Source: Branchiostoma lanceolatum
Lineage: Eukaryota > Chordata > Leptocardii > Amphioxiformes > Branchiostomatidae
Reading direction: 5' to 3'
NCBI RefSeq assembly: GCF_035083965.1
Contig: NC_089740.1
Location: forward strand, 9,794,596 to 9,858,595
DNA length: 64,000 nt
A program made the translations under genes and the position numbers. Numbering within the stretch: the stretch's first letter is position 1; the number at the start of each line of letters is the position of its first letter. The notes beneath the pieces were generated by a model. It searched no databases. It was not told where the DNA came from and saw only the letters and a program-made list of their open reading frames with translations. Shown here piece by piece: positions 11,140-22,016 of this stretch.

Positions 11140-11382
11140 TGTTTTAGCTCCCTTGTCCGTATTTGTTAACTACTATTTGTCCATGTTGCTGGAGAAACTA
11201 TGAAAGTACACATAGTGTTCAGTATCATACCCTCCCTTTTGAGTAATTTCTGATTGAATTGTTTGTTTTAGCTCTCATTTGTTTGCCGTGAGTGATACAT
11301 CCATAGTGCTAATGAAACAACCGCCTACGACTAGTTCAGTGATTAGTGCCTCCCCAATCAATATAAACGTCTGAAATGTCTG
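11140..11382 (+). repeat. Two 121-bp diverged tandem units upstream of the peptide gene
   Basis: GTTTTAGCTC occurs near 11142 and 11264, each followed by TCCAT(G/A)(T/G)TGCT and later GTTCAGT..CCTCCC. The peptide gene's own CATTTCAGCTCAACACC start region falls one period later. The segment looks like repeated duplication of the 5' end of the gene. Confidence 0.45.
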
Positions 11383-11394
11383 CATTTCAGCTCA
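11359..11394 (+). promoter_or_regulatory. Candidate TATA / initiator of the peptide gene, or an acceptor
   Basis: AATATAAAC at 11360-11368 lies about 30 bp before TTTCAGCTC at 11386-11394, giving a TATA-Inr arrangement with a leader of about 10 nt. The same TTTCAG could be a splice acceptor of an untranslated first exon. CTGAAATG and CATTTCAG (11371-11390) form a perfect 8-bp hairpin across it. Confidence 0.35.
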
Positions 11395-11399
11395 ACACC

Positions 11400-12038
11400 A
11401 TGATGAAAAAGACGCTGGTGTTGCTTCTTGTTGTTTTGGTCATTTCTTCTGAGATGATGACTGTCGACAGCTTCTTCAAAGTCGGCCGAAACCTCGGTGA
11501 GGAAAAAAATACTTTTTATCCCCTCAGGAAACATGTAGAAAATGGATGAGTAAACTGATATTCTTTAGAATTAAGGGCGGAGGGGTCGCTCGATCTCCTG
11601 TAATAAGTAGTACATGTACTTTTCTTACTTGGCTGGTAAACGCAATCTGGTTACAGAGACTCTAAGTTATACAAGAAACGATAAGCCATCGGCAACTTGA
11701 CCTTGTCTTCACGAGACCCCTGAAAAACCATCAGTAGAAATTGGCCTTAATAGAGAAAGTATCTTATCAGGACACTTGGTCGGTAATATGAGTGCCGACC
11801 TGTTCCCCCTATTTTGGCGCATTTCTTACTGGTCTTCATTTGGTGAACAGGTCAGATAGAATCGAAACTAACATTTCGGTTGAAATCTTACCAACATTGT
11901 TTGACGTCAGTCCGTAGTGCAGGGTCCACCGACCGTGACGTGGCGCCCCTCAAGGCGCTGCTGGCTCGCCGCCAAGCCGAGGCCGGACGTCGTAAGAGGG
12001 CTGCGGATGGGGACAATGGACCGGAACGAGAGAAATGA
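11400..12038 (+). CDS. Secreted cationic peptide precursor, candidate host-defence or regulatory peptide
   Basis: I do not recognise a family. Exons are 11400-11496 and 11911-12038; donor CTCG|GTGAGG and acceptor GACGTCAG|TCC join in phase 1 to give 74 aa. Residues 1-24 form a clear signal peptide (MMKKTLVLLLVVLVIS, likely cut after TVDS). The released chain starts FFKVGRNLVRSAG and is strongly basic, about +8 for residues 25-62. It ends at a furin-type RRKR (59-62), after which an acidic tail begins AADGDNG. Signal, basic peptide, acidic pro-part is the order of precursors such as styelins, clavanins and piscidins. A neuropeptide is the alternative. There is no C-terminal amidation glycine and no cysteine. 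AATAAA follows at 12344. Splice choice rests on phase and signals only. Confidence 0.65.
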
Positions 12039-13272
12039 AAGATGGAATTTTTTGACCAGCCTTTGTTACCCCAGCTTCTCCTATTGGGTCAGGTAGCCCT
12101 CACTCTTAGTGAGCAGTTGAGCTAGTCTCATTATGTTTCTGACCTAGGGACCACTGTTAAAGTTATATATGTATGTCGTAACCTCGGAGTGGCCTTCGCG
12201 TCACAGCTTGAAGTGACCTTCGGGTCTTGTTACGTGGTGATCATTTAATAATAATAAAATTTAAAGGAAAAAATTAAGTACATACATGTATTTTCATAAT
12301 GGCGTGAAACTTCCCGTTGTTGCTGATGTCTTTTTTTAAACTAAATAAAGCTTGACAACATAATCATTGTAAGGGAACGCTGAAATGTATATGCAGTGCA
12401 CACGGAAACCAGCCCCATTAAAAAAGTGTTCCATAGGTTTAATTGTGCTTTCTATCGCAGTGTGCGAGGTAACTAAATCTGACCCCGTAAAACTATCCCG
12501 GGTGCACTAATTGACCTGGGCGGATGTTGAACACGCAAGGTACCGAGGAAATCCCTTGAGGTTCACGATGTAATGGTTACCAAGTTACGTGTGCGTTTGA
12601 TACATTACTTTCATTCTAACATTAAACCTCTGCGATTGAGGTAGGACCAAAATATGTCACTTTCAAAATACATGTTTATGAATCGTCGGGGCAATAATGC
12701 ACTGTTGATGCTGTTTTCGTTATATCTGTCTTTACAGGCTAGGCTGCGATGATCATGACATCACTACACGTCTCCCTACGTGACGTTATTAATTGACGGC
12801 TGTCAAGCTTCGCTTTTGTAGAAGCCATATATACATATAGAGGCTTACAACACTTTGTCGTTCTTTTAACAGACAACATTATACTTACTTAATAGCTTCT
12901 TTTTTTCTTTTTGGTCTTAGATGATATGATTCAGCAAAGCTGATCACTAAGGTTAGGACTACCAAACTAATCATAGGGAAACAGCTGTGGATTTTCAAAA
13001 CTTGAACGAATCTGATATTACCATTAGGTTTGCAGAAGTTGATGTGCACTCAAAACGACAAAGAACAATAACAGGGCTTCTGGTTTGGATTCTATTCAAT
13101 TAGAAACTATGCAAGCAGGTGGTGCAAACATGGCAAAGCAAATTTCATAAATTTTGCATGGAACAGTTGATGACTTTCTCCAAAAATGGAAGAATTTTCA
13201 CCAGTTGCATAATCTGTACTGTACAATGGCTAAAATGGCAAAAACAGCTATCGTGTGGCTTCCCTCACGATC
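12039..13272. other. Intergenic, no gene seen
   Basis: The 3'UTR of the peptide gene probably ends near the AATAAA at 12344-12349. Beyond that I see no exon or recognisable repeat until the reverse-transcriptase remnant. Confidence 0.5.
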
Positions 13273-13390
13273 ATGAGTCACATTGGCAAAATGTACGAAC
13301 GCAGTCTAGAACGAAGACTACGATCTCTCGTGGAGCTTTCCGAAGACCAATATGGCTTCCAATCTGCCCGGGGAACAACAGAGCAAATGT
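13273..13390 (+). pseudogene. Non-LTR retrotransposon reverse transcriptase remnant
   Basis: The frame from 13273 reads MSHIGKMYERSLERRLR, then EDQYGFQSARGTTEQ, before a stop at about 13391. GK.YERxLERRLR...QYGF..GR.TT is the conserved early palm region of LINE reverse transcriptases (CR1/Jockey type). Only about 40 codons survive; no endonuclease or later RT motif is seen nearby. Confidence 0.75.
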
Positions 13391-14347
13391 CATGACGTCA
13401 GCCCTCAAGGCGTACGTTTCATCACGAAGTGCAACTAGCAATATAATCGTCTGTCTGTTCTGGCAAACATTGCTCACTGGTCTTCACATGTAACATACTA
13501 ATCCCAACTACACAATGCTTTGGGCGTAGCATTGCATTAGCATGGGATATTGAACCCTTTGGCGCTGTATCTAATAAAAAGTTTTCTGTCGCTTCATGAC
13601 TCTAGGTTTTGTTTTTTCCTTCCTGGTGTTCAATTCACAAGAAAACTTCGTTACTTATATCCTCAAGTATACGCTGGCATGATTTTACAACGGTGTTTCG
13701 ATTAAATTGATGACTCTGCTTTGAACCCAAGTAGTCGTATTTAAGTTGAAGCAAATAATTTTTTCTCACTAACTAAAAGTTCCGTTTGCAAAAGTGTCAG
13801 TAAAAAGTTTTCGAGTGTACATCCGGGCCCTTTAAGCCCACGTAGATCTGCTAACCAATGAGAGAAAATTTTCTGTGATGCCGACACGTACAGCAGTTAG
13901 TAATTTCATCTTCTGTCCATTCTAAGAATAATTATTTTTTGTCCTTTTCAAATTGAATTCTTTTTTTCACACGTGGAGATGTCAGTCAAGATATAATAGA
14001 ATCTACAGCCTCAGGGTATCCAACCCGAAGTCGGCGCAGAAATGATTCATTGTTTTTGTCAAATTCAGTCCTGTTGTGTACTCTATCGATTTATTAGCAT
14101 CAAGATTACAGCTTAAAACAATCTGTTCCATGTAATTGTACACCTATAGCTTTTTCGATTGCGGTTCTTGCCGAAAGGATGACATTCAAAACTACTCGTG
14201 CACATTGATGGGGCACGGCACTTTCCTACCCATAGAATTTTCAATACATCGGCTCTAAATACCACCACGAACTGCAATCAGCAATGCAATTTTCTGTTTT
14301 CTCTGGCAGATATTGTTTACTCGTCTTCAAATCACACATTGCCTTAA

Positions 14348-14893
14348 AGGTGCCCTAAGCGATTTCAGGGGGTAAAACTTGAAATATTCTGGAGAAGGCA
14401 ATTCTGTTTGGTGAGGTTGCAATTTACATTTACTTGCCTATATTAGCACATCTGCATCATTATTTCATACTTTGGGCGTTTAAAAATAGCTCAGAAGCAA
14501 GCCACAAAAGGAGTATTTTATTTATTGGGTCCCCCCAAAAATCAGCCCAGAATCCAGCCGTAACCGTTTTTTGTCAACAATTTTCGGTAACTTCCGGCCG
14601 CGTGACGTCACAATGCCCAAGCACATTGAGCCATGACCACGCGATTATTTCTTTGGAAGCGTTCGGGACTTGTCGGTCAGAATCGTGCATGTTCGGAAGA
14701 TTTGAAATGATGGCTGGCCTCCAAGTGCTCAGATTTTCAATGAGTTCCCACTACACAACGACATCACATTTTTGCTTCATGATGGTCGATATGCGATGGG
14801 ATAGTGTTATCTAAACTTACTATGGATAGAAATCAGAAAAAAATTGATTTTGAATATATGACTTTCAGCGCCCTAATATTGCTTAGGTTGCCT
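14348..14893. mobile_element. 546-bp TTAA-flanked MITE
   Basis: TIRs AGGTGCCCTAAGC and its imperfect complement GCTTAGGTTGCCT are flanked on both sides by TTAA (14344-14347 and 14894-14897). Unit 2 at about 17793 has the undisturbed site ATTGCCTTAAGCGTC with one TTAA, so it acts as an empty-site control. TTAA targets point to piggyBac or Kolobok transposases. The internal 126-codon open frame looks fortuitous. Confidence 0.9.
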
Positions 14894-15744
14894 TTAAGCG
14901 TCAACACTGGATACTGAATCAGTCTGCCGCTATGGACTATAGTGAAGTCTACAACAGCTTCATGACTAGTCCTTGCAAGTTTCCCTTTTCTCTGTTTCCG
15001 TCCTGTGTTCAAGAAGGTTCCGTTACTAGTTCGGCAACGATCATTGAAACAAAAAGATTAACAGAGCATGGTACAGAATTCTTTTCTTGTCCGCATCATC
15101 AAGAAATTCAAGTGGTAAAATTAGTTCATTTCATCTTTGGGGGGTAAAGTGCTACTTTGATTAAAATCACACTCAACTTGACAGCGTTTTCACCTTGTTA
15201 TTGTCCGTTCCTTTGTATGTGTTTTATAACAGAAACAAACAAAAAGATATCGCGCTCCTAGAGACCCAGCCAACTAACCACGGCTGATCATCAGCCTCTC
15301 ACAATGAAAGATTGTGAAACACACTCTAGTGCATTCATAAAGTGCATATTCTCCCTTAAGTTGACACGAAAAGTTTGTCTTTACGTCTACTTTGAGTAGC
15401 AATTTTTGTCGGATCTTACGCAACTTCCTCTTTGTTCATATTTTGGCTTATATAACCTTCGAGATTCGTAGAAAAAACTATTGAATATTCTGATAAGGCA
15501 CGTTATCTACCAGACTTATTTGGGAAGTGTTTCATTCTGCGGTGCCGGTGGAGACGGGAACTTCGAGACTGACATTCACACCGCCCGCTGACAACATTGC
15601 ATTGTCCTGTTTTTCTTGGGGAAAGCATCGAAGGTGAACTTTTTTGTCGTCTTTAGCTGTAGTTTGCAGACAAGAAAGTAGTCAGTGTTTCTTCTCCTTC
15701 TAAAGTCTTGCAGTCAAGTACGCATTTGTTAAAAAAAATTGAAA

Positions 15745-16713
15745 ATGAAGACCATTATGTTGTCTTTATATGAAGGACTGCAGTCACAAAAACGAAACAA
15801 AAACAGTTGGCTGTGGTTCACTATTCTTTGTTTTGGGATTGCCTTTATGGGAGGCTTCGCTTACCCACAAGGCTGCAAAACCGCAAGCTATGGTATGTCG
15901 ATTCCACGGGTGAGGCTGAGTTGTCCGAGATTAAAGTTGACAACATTCCCTAAAAGCGTACCGGCTGATGTAACCGACCTAGATGCCTCCTACAACGACA
16001 TCAACAGCCTGACAGACGTCCCAGTACTGAAACATCTTTCTTCACTCCGTTTGAACTTTAACCACATCGAGACCGTTGACTGGATATCCCTCCGCAACTT
16101 TCCAAATCTAGAATCGCTCTCTTTGATAAAAAATCAAATCACGCGCGTCAGTTTGGATGCTGCTGTGAAGCATTTGCCCAAACTGTCGCACGTGCGTCTG
16201 TCGATTAACAAGCTTACATCTTTCTCCTTACACGAGTTGGGATATCCGTTCGTAAATGTCACAACGCTTCACAACAACCCCTTTCACTGTGACTGTACAA
16301 TGCAATGGTTGATGCTCAAACTCAAATGTCTGCTAGAACCGGGTGAATCATCTGGTAGAGCCCGTTGTAAAGCGTGCAAGGCCTGCTTTCTGTCCCACTA
16401 TCCGGAAGTAGCCATAGTCTCCGGTACTTTCAAATGCGCCAGTCCTAACCACCTAAACGGAATGTCCTTGTCAAGAGCCTCACAACATATGACGGGGTGT
16501 GGTATTGAAAAACTGACATCGAGTACACCAACAGGGTCTTCAACAGATGTCCACCGTATGACGACGCCATTCCAGAGCACCAACAGTACGAGCGTGGCAG
16601 CCTCAGTAGCTCCTTCGCCACCTACCGACCTGCTTCTGTATTCCCGATGCAAGCACGGCGCGGATGCGAGTGTTTTCCGATATTCGTTTGTCTCAAGCGG
16701 TCCCATCGATTAA
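15745..16713 (+). CDS. Secreted leucine-rich-repeat protein, paralogue 1
   Basis: Intronless CDS of 322 aa. A basic N-terminus precedes a hydrophobic signal segment at about 22-38 (WLWFTILCFGIAFMGG), then an LRRNT-like region with C44 and C60. Roughly four LRRs follow (LSSLRLNFNHIETV, LESLSLIKNQITRV, LSHVRLSINKLTSF). The LRRCT starts NPFHCDCTMQWL at 178-189 and ends near CGIEKL. A Ser/Thr/Pro stalk (258-296) leads to a conserved C-terminal block with RCKHGADASVFRY. No transmembrane segment or obvious GPI signal, so probably secreted. The layout resembles lamprey VLRs and lancelet VLR-like proteins, but I see no cassettes or recombination signals. An internal ATG at 15757 (MLSLYEG) matches the start of paralogue 2 and may be the real start. 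Confidence 0.85.
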   Translation: MKTIMLSLYEGLQSQKRNKNSWLWFTILCFGIAFMGGFAYPQGCKTASYGMSIPRVRLSCPRLKLTTFPKSVPADVTDLDASYNDINSLTDVPVLKHLSSLRLNFNHIETVDWISLRNFPNLESLSLIKNQITRVSLDAAVKHLPKLSHVRLSINKLTSFSLHELGYPFVNVTTLHNNPFHCDCTMQWLMLKLKCLLEPGESSGRARCKACKACFLSHYPEVAIVSGTFKCASPNHLNGMSLSRASQHMTGCGIEKLTSSTPTGSSTDVHRMTTPFQSTNSTSVAASVAPSPPTDLLLYSRCKHGADASVFRYSFVSSGPID

Positions 16714-18544
16714 AACGACGACTGTAGTCAAAACACTGCGTACTAATAAGAGGCATGATGCATATCCCACGTGGTAAACGTTGAATTGAAAATTCACCAG
16801 TATCTTTTACTCCCAGGTGATCCAAACGATTGAAAACATTGCCTTTTGCGTGCCTCCTGATGCAAGAACTATCTAAATAACACAACATAACTTTGGCTCC
16901 AATAATCTCAGATATCTAGATCTAAAACATGAGTACCACAGAAAGAGTATTGGCAGAAACGACACAAATATTCTACTGAAATTTGCCGAGTACGTGTTCC
17001 CTCATACTTGTCGAACCTTGTCTACAATTGGGCGTAACGTCCCGCAAGGAGAATACACTCTCAATCGGACTGTCTGTAATGACTTGAAGCATAACCAGCG
17101 GATCAATAGCAAAAAAACATCCTCCATTACCCTTAAATTGAGTTTTTTTCATGCCATGTGGCTTTTGGCGGGCAGTACAGCAGTCATAAAAGAATAGGGG
17201 AATGGTGTCTGCTCACTCGCTAAAAGTTCCCCATGCAAAGTGCCAGTGAAAAGTTTTGAAGTAAACATCCGGGCACTTTGCGCCAATGTCTCTGCTAACC
17301 AATAAGAGATACCGACACGTACAGCAGTTAGCAATGCAATCTTCTGTCTCTCAGAATCATTGTTTTTCTTTTCTCCTTCACAAATCGAATCCCTTTTTTT
17401 GCAAACTTGGAGTTGTCAGACAACATATCATAGAAAGTACAGCCTCAGGGTATCGAGCCCAAAGTCTGTGCAGAAAGATCTTATTATTTTTGTCAAGTTC
17501 AGCCCTATGGTGTACTCTATCGATGTATTAGCATCAAAATCACAGCTTAGAATTTAAGACAAGCTTAAGCTGCTTACAAGTAATTCTACATCTGACTTTT
17601 TCAATCGCTGTTCTTGTCAAAAGGATGGCATTCAAGACTACTAGTGCATATTAAGAGGGACATGGCGTACGCGTACGGCACTTCCCTGCTCGTACACTGT
17701 CTGCAAATATCACCACGAACTGCAATCAGCAATGTAATCTTCTTCTTTTTTTCGGACAGATATTGTTTACTTGTCTTCAAATCACACATTGCCTTAAGCG
17801 TCAACACTGGATATTGAATCAGTCTACGGCTATAGACTATAGAGAAGACTACCACAGCTTCATGATTAGTCCTCGCAAGTTTCCTATTACTCTGTTTCTG
17901 CCCAATGTGCAAGAAGGTTTCGTTACTAGTTTGGCAATGATCATTGTAACAAAAATATTAATATAGCTTGGTGCACAGACAATACTTTTCTTGTCATCAT
18001 CATCAACAAGATATCCAATTCTCGATAGTTATGGTGTTATAGGGAAAGCAATAAGTGCATAGCTATGGTGCAGAAGGACGTCCTTCCGTCCTCTGAAGGA
18101 ACTTCATTCACCATAGCTATGGATATATGGGGAACGCATTTATTGGCTACCTCTGCGCACAGGCTGATGGGAAGGCCTTTCGTGAGCACTTCAAAATGGC
18201 GGCTCTGCAGACTACTACTGCTTGCTGTGCACACGCATTCGTGTCGAAATTGTTAAAGATGCTGTACTTTTTGGAGTGCTGACGATCTACGAATTTACCG
18301 AAGTACTTATTGCCTGTCATGCCAACCTTATGATGGTCCTGGCAAGCTGCATTTACATTAATGACCAGCTTTGAGAGAACATTTTTTTTCTTTTTTTACA
18401 TTTGGTGGAAAAGCGGAGTAAGTTATTTGTGGTCAGTCGTATGGCCCGTATGCTACATATCATCATATTATATATTTCCACATGAACTACTGCTATTTGC
18501 TTGTAAGCCTTGTGAGTACTGTTTCACCATCAGTTTGCATCAGG

Positions 18545-19914
18545 ATTTTACCGTGCGGAGTACCGCAAAGAATCTAGTGTGCGCGGCCTAGCGGTAACTT
18601 ATGTGCGACCGAGAAAAAAACATGTTCACGATTGAGATGAAAGAATCGTTTTATTTACAGAAAAACTGAAGTCGCTTTCATGTACCCTATATCGTAGGCT
18701 ATCCCGGGTTGGAAAAGTTAACCTGCGTTGATTTAGATATGATTTATGAGCTCTAAACGCTTCAGGATACTGCCGTACGGTGTACCTCAAAATATTTAGT
18801 GCGCGCGACCTTGCGGTAACTTATTTGCGACTGAGAAAAAAACAGGTTCGCGATCGAGAATGAAAGAATCGTTTTATTTACAGAAAAACTGAAGTCACTT
18901 TTATGTACCCAATATCGTAGGCTATCCCGGTTTGAAATATGTTTTACCTGCGTTGATTTAGATATGACTTATGAGCTCTAAACGCTTCAGGATACTGCCG
19001 TACGGAGTACCTCAAAATATTTAGTGCGCGCGACCTTGCGGTAACTTATTTGCGACTGAGAAAAAACAGGTTCGCGATCGAGAATGAAAGAATCGTTTTA
19101 TTTACAGAAAAACTGAAGTAGCTTTCAAGTACCTAATATCGTAGGCAATCCCGGTCTGAAATATGTTTAACCTGCGTTGATTTAGATATGATTTATGAGC
19201 TCTAAACGCTTCAGGATACTGCCGTACGGAGTACCGCAAAATATTTAGTGCGCGCGGCCTTGCGGTAACTTATTTGCGACTGAGAAAAAAACAGGTTCGC
19301 GATCGACAGTGAAAGAATCGTTTTATTTACAGAAAAACTGAATTCGCTTTCATGTACCCAATATCGTAGGCAATCCCGGTCTGAAATATGTTTAACCTGC
19401 GTTGATTTAGATATGATTTATGAGCTCTAAACGCTTCAGGATACTGCCGTACGGAGTACCGCAAAATATTTAGTGCGCGCGGCCTTGCGGTAACTTATTT
19501 GCGACTGAGAAAAAAAACAGGTTCGCGATCGAGAATGAAAGAATCGTTTTATTTACAGAAAAACTGAAGTAGCTTTCAAGTACCTAATATCGTAGGCAAT
19601 CCCGGTCTGAAATATGTTTTACCTGCGTATATTTAGATATGATTTATGAGCTCTAAACGCTTCAGGATACTGCCGTAAGGAGAACCACAAAATGTTTAGT
19701 GCGCGTGGCCTTGGCCCTTGCGGTAACTTATTTGCGACTGAGAAAAAAACAGGTTCGCGATCGACAGTGAAAGAATCGTTTTATTTACAGAAAAACTGAA
19801 TTCGCTTTCATGTACCCAATATCGTAGGCTATCCCTGTTTTAAATATTTTTTACCTGCGTATATTTAGATATGATTTATGAGCTCTAAACGCTTCAGGAT
19901 ACTGCCGTACGGAG
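18545..19914. repeat. 225-bp satellite array, about six units
   Basis: The landmark CTCTAAACGCTTCAGGATAC occurs at 18751, 18976, 19200, 19425, 19651 and 19883, a period of 224-232 bp. Units share TGCGCGCGGCCTTGCGGTAA and ATCGTTTTATTTACAG. Later units alternate between two subtypes. A last partial unit resumes at 20935 beyond the nested element. Confidence 0.95.
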
Positions 19915-20934
19915 GGTAACAGGTCAACTCGCCCCAAGTCCAACTCGCCCCAACTATTTACGACCAACTCGCCCCAATTTTATATATTAATCAGGGCTTA
20001 TTAAACTTGGTTTTATATGCATATATCCTACTTCTAAATATTACTTTACATGATAACAAAGCTTCGTGACTCTAATATTTACATTCTCTTCTCTGTTCGG
20101 CATTTAACATCGATGAATCCCGGGGGCGTCGGCGGGCCAATGTGGCGAGCGGCCCGCCGCCGGGTTCACCGGGACCCGCGCCCGCTCGCTGTAATCTCAA
20201 GCATGGCTCACTGCTGACTAAAATTATAATTCAAGTAACGTTACATGCTCCAAGATAGTTTCCTAACACATAAGGTAAGCCAACAGTCTTTCGGATCGCC
20301 ATGGTTGAGACTTAGCTCTGAGCGGCCGTGCACGGTGACACGGCGGGCCAACATGCCGACCGGGTCCGCCAGCGAATCCCGAGTTCGTTGCTACAAAATA
20401 CGTACCCAGCAAAAAATATGTTAAATTAGAGTCACACGGTTTGTTAACATGTAAAGTAATATTTAGAAGTAGGAGTCAAGCATATAAAACCAGTATAAAA
20501 CCAAGTTTGATAAGCACTAATTTGGGGCGAGTAATCTCAAGCATGGCTGATGACTGCTGACTCAAATTATTCTTCAAGTACATGCTCCAAGATGCTCACT
20601 TAAAGTTTCCTAGCACATAAGGTAAGCATCAGTATTTCTGATTGTCATGCTTGAGACTAGAGCTAGCGGCCGTACACGGTGACACGGCGGGCCGACGTGC
20701 CGACCGGGCCCGCCAGCGAATCCCGATCGAGTTCGTTGCTAAATACGTGCCCAGCAAAAAAAAAACAAATGTTAAATTAGAGTCACAAGGTTTATTAACA
20801 TGTAAAGTGATATTAAGAAGTAGGATTTATGGATGTAAAACCGGTATAAAACCAGGTTTAATAAGCCATAATTTGGGGCGAGTTGGTAGTAAATAGTTGG
20901 GACGAGTTGGACTTGGGGCGAGCTGTCTAGGATT
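19915..20934. mobile_element. 1.0-kb TIR element nested in the satellite
   Basis: Flanked by the 9-bp direct repeat CGTACGGAG (19906-19914 and 20935-20943), which is satellite sequence, so the element landed inside a unit. Inverted ends contain CTCGCCCCAAGTCCAACTCG and extend over 150 bp, through AACTATTTAC and CTACTTCTAAATATTAC. A second internal inverted copy lies at about 20405-20535. The core is GC-rich. The 9-bp duplication suggests a Mutator-like origin. No transposase frame. Confidence 0.85.
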
Positions 20935-22016
20935 CGTACGGAGTACCGCAAAATATTGGTGTAGTGCGTGCGGCCTTGCGGTGGGTGTAGCTTGCCAGAG
21001 CCATCATAAGGTTGGCATGACAGGCAATAAGTACTTCGGTGAATTCGTAGATCGTCAGCACTCCAAAAAGTACAGCATCTTTAACAATTTCGACACGAAT
21101 GCGTGTGCACAGCAAGCAGTAGTGGTCTGCAGAGCCGCCATTTTGAAGTGCTCACGAAAGGCCTTCCCATCAGCCTGTGCGCAGAGGTAGCCAATAAATG
21201 CGTTCCCCATAGCTATGGTGAATGAAGTTCCTTCAGAGGACGGAAGGACGTCCTTCTGCACCATAGCTATGCACTTATTGCTTCCCCTATAACACCATTA
21301 CTATCGAGAATTGGAAATGTATCGGGTGGTGCAAAAATTATTTCATTTCAACTTTGGATGGTTAAGTGTTACCTTGACTAAAATCACACTCAACTTGACA
21401 GCGTTGTTACAATGTTCTTGTCTGTTCCTTTGTATGTGTTTTATAACAGAAAAAAGGGCAACATCGCGCTCCTAGAGGCTCAGTCAACTATCCACGGGTG
21501 ATCATCAGCCTCTCACACAACGAAAGATTGTGTAAGCCAGTCTAGTGCATTCATAAAGTGCATGTCCTCCATGAAAATGGTACACAAACTTGTCTTTCTA
21601 AAGACAAATATTATTACTTCTACTATGAAAAGTAATTTTCGTCGGATCTTATTCCTACTTATTAATATGTTTGGCTTATGATCTTTCGAGATTCGTAGAA
21701 AAACCTATGAATATTCTGATAACGCGCGTTATCTACCAGACTTATTTGGGAAGTGTTTCATTTTGCGGAGCCGGTGGAGACAGGAGCTTCGAGACTGACA
21801 TTCACACCGCCCGCTGACAACATCGTCCGGTTTTTCTTGGGGACAGCATCGAAGGTGAACTTTTCCTGTCGTCTTTAGCTTACAGACAAGAAAGTACTCA
21901 GTGGTTCTTCGCCTTAAAGTCCTTGCAGTCAGGTCAGCACACAAGGCAATCTTTAACTACGTTGATTTTCCAGTAAGTATTTGGTTCTAAAGATTTAAAA
22001 CGAAAGGAAGACTGTC

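Larger units (their letters stand above)
13740..17200 (+). repeat. Tandem duplication, unit 1 (carries LRR gene 1)
   Basis: Unit 1 and unit 2 (17205-23565) align from the start (CACACGTGGAGATGTCAGTC versus CAAACTTGGAGTTGTCAGAC, ACGTACAGCAGTTAG in both), through the 5' flank and LRR gene, to the end (AGCAAAAAAAC, TTTTTCTCATGCCA-like tails). Differences are mostly substitutions plus one large insertion in each unit: a 546-bp MITE here, a 3.3-kb element in unit 2. Borders are approximate. Confidence 0.8.
18014..21315. mobile_element. 3.3-kb long-inverted-repeat element filled with satellite
   Basis: Arms of about 335 bp (18014-18350 and 20986-21315) are inverted copies starting TCCAATTCTCGATAG and ending CTATCGAGAATTGGA. 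Each arm contains its own small hairpin of CATAGCTATGGTG and CACCATAGCTATG and the palindrome AGGACGTCCT. The interior is a tandem satellite plus a nested TIR element, with no transposase frame. Unit 1 lacks it (uninterrupted at about 15090-15110), so it arrived after the tandem duplication or was lost from unit 1. No target-site duplication is clear. Confidence 0.8.

Noticed and set aside
13119-13493. 124-codon plus-strand frame
   Set aside because: It overlaps the LINE remnant in a different frame; the frame with RT similarity is the meaningful one.
14434-14814. 126-codon plus-strand open frame
   Set aside because: Lies wholly inside the 546-bp TTAA MITE, which is absent from the sister unit; no domain or codon pattern suggests a gene.
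18545-19914. CRISPR-like array
   Set aside because: Units are 225 bp with no constant-repeat/unique-spacer pattern, in a eukaryotic context; this is a satellite.
20642-21190. Two adjacent plus-strand open frames (84 and 97 codons)
   Set aside because: They span the nested TIR element, satellite and inverted arm; they are composition artefacts of repeats.
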